Positions 56,892 through 64,000 of a stretch of DNA of 64,000 nt are shown here, piece by piece. Each line of letters begins with the position of its first letter. Position 1 is the stretch's first letter. Source of the stretch: Clostridium simiarum (GTDB lineage Bacteria > Bacillota > Clostridia > Clostridiales > Clostridiaceae); the NCBI RefSeq assembly GCF_018919175.1, contig NZ_JAHLQL010000001.1, positions 558,001 through 622,000 of the forward strand. Reading direction: 5' to 3'. A program made the translations under genes and the position numbers. A model generated the notes under the pieces. It ran no database searches and was not told the DNA's origin. It saw nothing but the letters and a program-made list of their open reading frames with translations.

Positions 56892-56898
56892 ATTATCT

Positions 56899-56985
56899 AC
56901 AAATTCCTAAAAGTAGCATGTTTCCTATTATATCATAAACTTAATTAACAAATTCCTAAAAGTAGCAATATCCATATTATATCAC
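56899..56985. repeat. 49-base tandem duplication covering the tail of the Cys-rich gene
   Basis: Twenty identical bases at 56899-56918 and 56948-56967, followed by diverged but alignable sequence to 56936 and 56985. Period 49. The second copy (56948-56985) is the 3' coding end of the gene at 56945-57079; the first copy is a non-coding leftover that would read DIIGNMLLLGIC. Confidence 0.75.
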
Positions 56986-57079
56986 AACCGCAATTATTGA
57001 ATCCTATACCGCAATTGTTGAATCCACCTCTACAACATGGAGTACAGCAACAACCACATTTTCTTCTATGATGTCCCAC
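56945..57079 (-). CDS. 44-residue Cys/Gly-rich small protein
   Basis: Short gene on the - strand: GTG start (complement of 57077-57079), AAAGGAGGG six bases upstream, TAA at 56945-56947. The product starts GHHRRKCGCCCTPCC, has the repeated unit GFNNCG twice, and ends with a hydrophobic tail DIIWILLLLGIC. Nine cysteines in 44 residues. The basic Cys-rich head plus hydrophobic tail recalls small spore-associated proteins such as the YjcZ type in Firmicutes, but I cannot assign a family. The strong ribosome site and repeat structure argue that it is real. Confidence 0.7.
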   Translation of the reverse strand: MGHHRRKCGCCCTPCCRGGFNNCGIGFNNCGCDIIWILLLLGIC

Positions 57080-57251
57080 AGCTATCCCTCCTTTACTTTT
57101 CAACTTACTTGGGTATATATTATTATATTGTTAATGTTTGTTTTTGGTGACAATTGTTGAAATTTATTAAAAAAATAATTTTAAAAACACCATATATTCT
57201 CATCTATATTTTTTTAAAAATTATAGATACTATATATGAGGTGATAAATTT

Positions 57252-57875
57252 ATGAATCTTAAAAAGAGAACTTTCTTCTTTTCTTTATGTTTGTTTTTAT
57301 GCTTTGGAGTAAAAAATGTAATGGCACAAACTTTATATACCGTTCAACCTAATGATAGCATGTGGAAGATTGCAGTAAAATATCAAATAGGCGTAAGCGA
57401 AATAATTAATGCTAATCCAGAAGTTTCAAACCCGAATTTGATATATCCTGGTCAGAAATTAAAGATTCCTGCACTCAGTGAGCAAATAACCACTCATGAA
57501 AATGAAGTTTTAAGGCTAGTGAACTTAGAAAGAACAAATAGAGGTTTAGCTCCATTAAAATCTAATTGGCAACTATCTAGGGTTGCTCGTTATAAATCTC
57601 AGGATATGATAGATAAAAACTATTTTTCTCACCAATCTCCAACTTACGGTTCACCTTTTATGATGATGGAAAACTTCGGATTAAAATTTAGTGCCGCTGG
57701 AGAAAATATTGCTATGGGACAAAGAACTCCTCAAGAGGTAGTTACTTCTTGGATGAATTCACCTGGACATAGAAGTAATATATTAAGTTCTAATTATAAC
57801 GAATTAGGTGTAGGTCTTGCTACTACTAAAAGTGGAGTAAAATACTGGACTCAAATGTTTATAAAAAGCTATTAA
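57252..57875 (+). CDS. Secreted LysM and CAP-domain protein
   Basis: 207 residues. Signal peptide at about 1-25 (KKRTFFFSLCLFLCFGV, cleavage after VMA), one LysM peptidoglycan-binding domain at about 28-72 (YTVQPNDSMWKIAVKYQ, PNLIYPGQKLKIP), and a CAP/SCP domain at about 82-205 (VNLERTNRGLAPL, HQSPTYGSPF, AGENIAMGQ, WMNSPGHRSNIL). Similar to YkwD and SafA-like spore or wall proteins. GAGGTGA precedes ATG 57252. Confidence 0.88.
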   Translation: MNLKKRTFFFSLCLFLCFGVKNVMAQTLYTVQPNDSMWKIAVKYQIGVSEIINANPEVSNPNLIYPGQKLKIPALSEQITTHENEVLRLVNLERTNRGLAPLKSNWQLSRVARYKSQDMIDKNYFSHQSPTYGSPFMMMENFGLKFSAAGENIAMGQRTPQEVVTSWMNSPGHRSNILSSNYNELGVGLATTKSGVKYWTQMFIKSY

Positions 57876-57906
57876 ACCTTTTATAAATTACTAAATACCC
57901 TAATAA

Positions 57907-57949
57907 AAAAGTAAATCTTTATGAGATAGATTCATAAAGATTTACTTTT
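57907..57949. terminator. Convergent terminator
   Basis: AAAAGTAAATCTTTATGA and TCATAAAGATTTACTTTT form a perfect 18-pair stem with a seven-base loop. Serves the LysM-CAP gene (+) and the aminopeptidase gene (-), which ends six bases later. Confidence 0.88.
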
Positions 57950-57954
57950 AATAT

Positions 57955-59733
57955 TTATATGGCTTTAGTTACTGAATAAAGCCATTGTTTTTGCTCTTCT
58001 TTAAGATGTGGTGATAATTTTTCATAAACCATAGAATGATATTGATTTACCCAATTTCTTTCTTCTTCAGTTAAAAGCTCTACTTCTATGGCCTCTAAGT
58101 CAATTGGACAATAAGAAATAGTTTCAAAACCAAAGAATTTTCCAAACTCAGTTTCACCTTTTTCTACAACTAAAAGCGTATTTTCAGTTCTAATCCCATG
58201 TTTACCTTCTCTATATATGCCAGGTTCATTAGTAATTATCATACCTAACTCTAACCTTACATTGTTTGGTATAGTACTAATACGGTGAGGTCCTTCATGG
58301 ACATTTAAAAGAAATCCTACCCCATGACCAGTACCAGATTTATAATCTATAAACCTATCCCACATAGGTTTTCTAGCAAGTATATCTAAATTGGATCCAG
58401 TAGTTCCGTATAAAAATATAGCATTACTTAATCCTATATGCCCTTTTAAAACTAGAGTAAAGTCTCTCTTTTCTTCTTCTGTTAAATTTCCCATGACTAT
58501 GGTTCTAGTAATATCAGTAGTACCATCTAAATATTGCCCGCCTGAATCTACAAGGAAAAATCCTTCTGCTTTTAGGCTATGTTCTTTCTCTTTAGTAGCT
58601 TTATAATGCATCATTGCTCCATGTTCCTTGTAAGCTGCTATAGTATCAAAACTTGGCTCTATAAAGTTTTCCTGTTGTGCTCTAAAGTCCTCTAAAGCTT
58701 CTGTTGCGGATATCTCTGTTATTTCTTCTTTTCCAATATTATTTTTTAACCAATGTATAAAGTTAACCATAGCCACACCATCTTTAATTTGGCAATGCTT
58801 TAAATTTTTAATTTCTATAGGGTTTTTAATGGCCTTAAATTTTGAAGTAATGTTATCCTCTAATAAAGTTTTAGATTTACTTTCAATTATCTTATACATA
58901 TATATATTTGTTTTTTCTGCATCCATTAACACTTTATCATGATTATTTAAATAATTTACTACAGATTGAACCTCATTATAATCTATAACTTCTATATTAT
59001 CCTTATTAAAATCACTTAAATCAAGATCTTTAACTTTATTTTTATCTACAAATAATATTGCTTTTTCTAAGGTTATAAGAGAATAAGATAGAAAAACTGG
59101 ATTGTTTGCTACATCCTGTCCTCTAAGATTAAATAACCAAGCTATATCATCTAGTGAAGAGATAAAATAAGCTGTAGCTCCTTTTTCTCTCATAGATCCC
59201 CTAACCTCATTAAGCTTATCCAGTGTACTTTTTCCTGAATATTTTACATCATGCTTAAATATCTTTCCATTAGGTATCTCTGGTCTATTTTCCCAAAGTC
59301 TATCTATAAAATCCAATTTATGTTCTAGTATCAATCCTTTATTCTTAAACATAAGCTCCATTTTGTTATATTGATTAACAGATAGGGTTCTACCATCAAA
59401 ACCTACCTTGTCTCCTTCTTCTAATTCAGCTAAAAGCCACTCTGAATACTCTGGTACATTAGGAATCCCCATCTTAAATAACTCTATGTCGCTATTTTCC
59501 AACTCTTTATTAGCTTGTATGAAATACCTACCATCAGTCCATAAACCTGCCTTATCAGTTGTTATAACCACAGTTCCAGCAGAACCAGTGAAACCTGATA
59601 TCCATTCTCTGTATTTAAAGTACTTTGCTACATATTCACTTTGATGATAATCACTGCTAGGAATTATATAAGCCTTTATCTGATTCTTTTTCATCTCTTC
59701 CCTAAGCATTTCAATCCTTTTTTTTATGTCCAT
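57955..59733 (-). CDS. Xaa-Pro aminopeptidase (M24B), long form
   Basis: 592 residues, the three-domain long form (AMPP/APP-like) rather than the 350-residue short PepQ/PapA form. Two creatinase-like N-terminal domains (SSDYHQSEY, GFTGSAGTVVIT) and the M24 catalytic domain from about 300, with metal ligands in FLVDSGGQYLDGTTDITRT, GHGVGFLLNVHEGP, TNEPGIY and GIRTENTLLV. Removes N-terminal residues before proline. ATG 59733 (complement) has AGGAGGTGG; the longer start at 59772 lacks one. Confidence 0.9.
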   Translation of the reverse strand: MDIKKRIEMLREEMKKNQIKAYIIPSSDYHQSEYVAKYFKYREWISGFTGSAGTVVITTDKAGLWTDGRYFIQANKELENSDIELFKMGIPNVPEYSEWLLAELEEGDKVGFDGRTLSVNQYNKMELMFKNKGLILEHKLDFIDRLWENRPEIPNGKIFKHDVKYSGKSTLDKLNEVRGSMREKGATAYFISSLDDIAWLFNLRGQDVANNPVFLSYSLITLEKAILFVDKNKVKDLDLSDFNKDNIEVIDYNEVQSVVNYLNNHDKVLMDAEKTNIYMYKIIESKSKTLLEDNITSKFKAIKNPIEIKNLKHCQIKDGVAMVNFIHWLKNNIGKEEITEISATEALEDFRAQQENFIEPSFDTIAAYKEHGAMMHYKATKEKEHSLKAEGFFLVDSGGQYLDGTTDITRTIVMGNLTEEEKRDFTLVLKGHIGLSNAIFLYGTTGSNLDILARKPMWDRFIDYKSGTGHGVGFLLNVHEGPHRISTIPNNVRLELGMIITNEPGIYREGKHGIRTENTLLVVEKGETEFGKFFGFETISYCPIDLEAIEVELLTEEERNWVNQYHSMVYEKLSPHLKEEQKQWLYSVTKAI

Positions 59734-59834
59734 TAATAGCCACCTCCTAATTTTAATAGCCTTCCTTACCATTCTATCATTGCTATAAAATTCCTACAAT
59801 ATAACATTATTAAAATTCTTATTTCAAATAGTAA

Positions 59835-59870
59835 TAAAAAATCACCACATCTATTTAAAAATAAATGTGG
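59835..59870 (-). terminator. Terminator of the V-ATPase operon
   Basis: On the - strand CCACATTTAT pairs with ATAGATGTGG (one G-U), then TGATTTTTTATTAC. Fourteen bases after the ntpD stop. Confidence 0.75.
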
Positions 59871-59883
59871 CTTAATATAAAAA

Positions 59884-60501
59884 CTATGAAGTTTTATGTT
59901 TTTTCTTTACAACCTTTAATCTAAAGAAATCTTCTCTTTCTTTTTCTTCCAAAACCTCAGTAACAAACTTAACAACCTCTTCAAATTTTGGAATCTGTAT
60001 ATTTTGCAATGCATTAGCTCTCTTTTGAGTTTTCTTTACTTCCATAGCTAATCTATAAATTGCATTTTCTACTTCCGCTAATTCATAAGTTAAGAATTTT
60101 ACTTTATTAAATTCCTTTACTGCCTCGTCAATAGAAGCTGAACTTCTGTAGAATCCATACTTAGGTTCTATTTCCTTCTTTTCAAAGATTACTTTAGGAA
60201 TTTCCACTCCCATAACACTTTTAAATAATATATCATAGTCTTTAGATTCTTCTATTGCCATAGCTATATCTTCTACATTAATTATACCTGAGTTTATGCT
60301 AGCATCTCTTAATGCCTCATAAGCCCTATTAAAAGTTGAATTTATCTGTTCCTGAAGTTCATAAGCCTTTGAAACATAAGACATCATCTCTCTTATTAAA
60401 ACATTTCTCTTTTTATCTAATAATTCAAAGCCTTTCTTTGAAAATTCTAAAGAACTTTTAGCTGAAATTAAAGTAGATTTAGTAGGTGCGAAATTTTCCA
60501 T
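59884..60501 (-). CDS. ntpD: V-type ATP synthase subunit D
   Basis: 205 residues, central stalk subunit of the V/A-type ATPase. Mostly helical: an N-terminal coiled coil (APTKSTLISAKSSLEFSKKG) and a C-terminal one (RRLAMEVKKTQKRANALQN-like, seen as VKKTQKRANALQNIQIPKF). Last gene of the operon, one base after ntpB, so tightly coupled. Confidence 0.93.
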   Translation of the reverse strand: MENFAPTKSTLISAKSSLEFSKKGFELLDKKRNVLIREMMSYVSKAYELQEQINSTFNRAYEALRDASINSGIINVEDIAMAIEESKDYDILFKSVMGVEIPKVIFEKKEIEPKYGFYRSSASIDEAVKEFNKVKFLTYELAEVENAIYRLAMEVKKTQKRANALQNIQIPKFEEVVKFVTEVLEEKEREDFFRLKVVKKKHKTS

Positions 60502-60502
60502 G

Positions 60503-61882
60503 TTACTTCACCACTGCTTTATAATATTTCTTTAACATATCTGGAGAAACTCTATCTAATTCATTTTTAGGAAGTATGTTTAATATTTCCCAAGCTAAAT
60601 CTAAAGTTTCCATCATATCCCTATCTTCATCATATTCTTGCTTTAAAAATTTTTCTTCAAAGAGTCTTCCAAATTCCATGTAAGTTCTGTCTGTTTCTGA
60701 TAATTCGTCCTCACCAATTACTTGAGCTAAAGCTATTACATCTTGAACTCTTGAATAGGCAGCAAAAATCTGATTGGATACTTCAGCATGATCCTCTCTT
60801 GTATACCCCTCACCTATTCCATCCTTCATCAGTCTAGATAAAGAAGGCAAAATGTTTACTGGGGGATAAATATCTCTTTGTTGAATACCTCTACTTAAAA
60901 CTATTTGCCCTTCTGTGATAAATCCTGTTAAGTCTGGAACAGGGTGGGTTATATCATCATTAGGCATAGTTAGTATAGGAATTTGAGTTATACTTCCCTT
61001 TTCTCCCTCCATCATACCTGCTCTTTCATATAAGGATGCTAAATCAGAGTATAAGTATCCAGGGTATCCCTTTCTACTTGGTACTTCTTCTCTTAAAGAG
61101 GAAAGTTCTCTTAAAGCTTCACAATAGCTTGTAATGTCTGTTAATATTACAAGTACATGCATACCTTCTTCAAAGGCTAAATATTCCGCTGCAGTCAAAG
61201 CACATCTTGGGGTAATTATTCTCTCTACTATTGGATCATCTGCAAGATTAGTAAACATAACAACTTTTTCTAAAACACCAGCTTCTTCAAAGCTCTTTTT
61301 AAAAAAATGTGCATCATCATGTTTTATACCCATAGCTCCAAATACAATGCAGAAATTATCTTCCCCTCCAGATACTTTTGCCTGCCTTACAATCTGCGAC
61401 GCTAATTCGTTATGAGCCATACCGTTACCAGAGAATATAGGTAGTTTTTGTCCTCTTATTAATGTAGCCAAGCAATCTATTGAAGATATACCCGTTTGTA
61501 TATAGTCTCTAGGGTATTTTCTTGCTACAGGATTCATAGGTCTACCATTTACATCATATTTTTTTAATGAGTAAACCTCTCCTCCATTATCCCTTGGTTC
61601 TCCTATACCATTGAATTCTCTTCCTAAAATATCTTTAGATAAAGGTATCCTAAAAGACTCTCCACGGAAATGTACTGATGTATTATCTACAGAAATACCT
61701 AAGGTTGGTTCAAAGACTTGTATTACAGCTTTATCTTTGTATATTTGAACAACCTTACCTTTTTTTCTATGCTTATTGTCCACAAGTATATCTACTATTT
61801 CATCATAAGCTACATCTTTTACATCAGATAATATTATTAGAGGACCTTGAACTCTATCGAGCATTAAGTATTCTTTTTTCAT
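60503..61882 (-). CDS. ntpB: V-type ATP synthase subunit B (non-catalytic)
   Basis: 459 residues. [35 protein letters not shown] where a P-loop would be (no GKT, as expected for the regulatory subunit), and [37 protein letters not shown] region (seen as [18 protein letters not shown]). Alternates with A in the head. ATG follows GGGAGG; 14 bases after ntpA. Confidence 0.96.
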   Translation of the reverse strand: MKKEYLMLDRVQGPLIILSDVKDVAYDEIVDILVDNKHRKKGKVVQIYKDKAVIQVFEPTLGISVDNTSVHFRGESFRIPLSKDILGREFNGIGEPRDNGGEVYSLKKYDVNGRPMNPVARKYPRDYIQTGISSIDCLATLIRGQKLPIFSGNGMAHNELASQIVRQAKVSGGEDNFCIVFGAMGIKHDDAHFFKKSFEEAGVLEKVVMFTNLADDPIVERIITPRCALTAAEYLAFEEGMHVLVILTDITSYCEALRELSSLREEVPSRKGYPGYLYSDLASLYERAGMMEGEKGSITQIPILTMPNDDITHPVPDLTGFITEGQIVLSRGIQQRDIYPPVNILPSLSRLMKDGIGEGYTREDHAEVSNQIFAAYSRVQDVIALAQVIGEDELSETDRTYMEFGRLFEEKFLKQEYDEDRDMMETLDLAWEILNILPKNELDRVSPDMLKKYYKAVVK

Positions 61883-61896
61883 CTTAAGTTCCTCCC

Positions 61897-63654
<1,758 letters not shown>

Positions 63655-63665
63655 ATGTTCACCTC

Positions 63666-64000
63666 CTAAGCAAGCATTTCCATAATCTTAACACCAATAA
63701 TCTCTTTACTTTCTTCCAGTTTCGAACAGAGGCTATTATCTACTTTAAATCTTCCTTCAAAATCTCTAATTATAAGACCTCCAATAAAGTCCTCATTAGA
63801 TATTTTTACCTCAATAGTTCCATGAGAGTTACTTTCAATAACTTCCTTTATATAAGATTCGTATCTTTTTATATCCCTATCTAAAAGTATTACATAGTAC
63901 TTTCCATGATCTACTTCATTTAAAGATTTTTTTAATATATTCATAAAGTAATCATCATACTCTTTAGAGTTTACAAAATCTAAAAGTTTTTCTTTTACTT
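63666..64000 (-). CDS. ntpE: V-type ATP synthase subunit E (N-terminal part outside window)
   Basis: Peripheral stalk subunit. The frame stays open to the window edge (VKEKLLDFVNSKEYDDYF before the internal ATG at 63944), so the gene is partial; about 111 codons are visible and a full subunit E has near 190-200. The C-terminal pattern FIGGLIIRDFEGRFKVDNSL is typical. Subunit E directly before A means that C and F, usually near, lie upstream outside the window. Confidence 0.9.
   Translation of the reverse strand, partial: VKEKLLDFVNSKEYDDYFMNILKKSLNEVDHGKYYVILLDRDIKRYESYIKEVIESNSHGTIEVKISNEDFIGGLIIRDFEGRFKVDNSLCSKLEESKEIIGVKIMEMLA

Noticed and set aside
60503..61882. Loss of the P-loop in the V-ATPase B subunit as a mutation
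   Set aside because: The B subunit is normally non-catalytic and lacks the P-loop; A carries it.

Overview
The window is about 70% A+T and carries a compact, almost entirely housekeeping chromosome segment of a low-GC, spore-forming anaerobic Firmicute. PolC, SpoVS, a YmxH-type protein, SpoIIIE/FtsK, a CotS-like protein, an IspH-S1 fusion, an AspB-type aminotransferase, glutamate dehydrogenase and a V-type ATPase operon together point to Clostridium sensu stricto (cluster I). A glutamate-fermenting relative of C. tetani or C. cochlearium is my best guess, but the species is inference.

Positions 1-30910 are read almost wholly from the + strand. This part keeps the classical Firmicute order: polC (5' end cut by the window edge), rimP-nusA-ylxR-ylxQ-infB-rbfA-nrnA-truB-ribF (translation and transcription factors, tRNA pseudouridine, flavin), rpsO, pnp, M16 peptidase, ymxH, dapG, tepA, ftsK/spoIIIE, rimO-pgsA, recA, rny and spoVS. 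A PHP phosphoesterase, an aminotransferase, two PTS proteins (EIIA-Glc-like and HPr), a small membrane protein on the - strand and purB follow. Compared with Bacillus, ylxP, dpaA/dpaB, asd, dapA, cinA and ymdB are missing from the corresponding positions.

Positions 30911-35072 form a switch region: an AT-rich intergenic stretch with a palindrome and an orphan hairpin, a Xer recombinase, a Cys-containing acidic protein of unknown function, lexA, and a methionine gamma-lyase-like (YnbB) protein. From 35073 to 42629 the - strand carries a structured RNA candidate, hfq, miaA, mutL, mutS and miaB (mismatch repair and tRNA modification). Two + strand aminotransferases follow at 42923-45419.

Positions 45433-55865 are - strand: GNAT acetyltransferase, CotS-like kinase, the operon HI0933-type flavoprotein-aroH-cmk-ispH/S1, gdh, an RpiR regulator, and rluB-mnmM. 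After an endonuclease IV-like gene (+), a previously easy-to-miss 44-residue Cys-rich gene (-) and a LysM-CAP secreted protein (+), the window ends with a - strand Xaa-Pro aminopeptidase and the 3' part of a V-ATPase operon (E-A-B-D, with E cut by the window edge).

Regulation is well visible: strong sigma-A promoters before rpsO, recA, rny, ptsH and lexA; LexA operators at recA and lexA; two good sigma-H-type promoters before ftsK/spoIIIE and spoVS; many intrinsic terminators; two inverted repeats that would hide ribosome binding sites (tepA, EIIA); a dyad over the gdh start region. I saw no insertion sequence, prophage, CRISPR array, tRNA or rRNA gene. The most unexplained elements are the structured RNA candidate at about 35116-35285, the Cys-rich microprotein with a duplicated tail, and a 40-bp palindromic sequence present twice.
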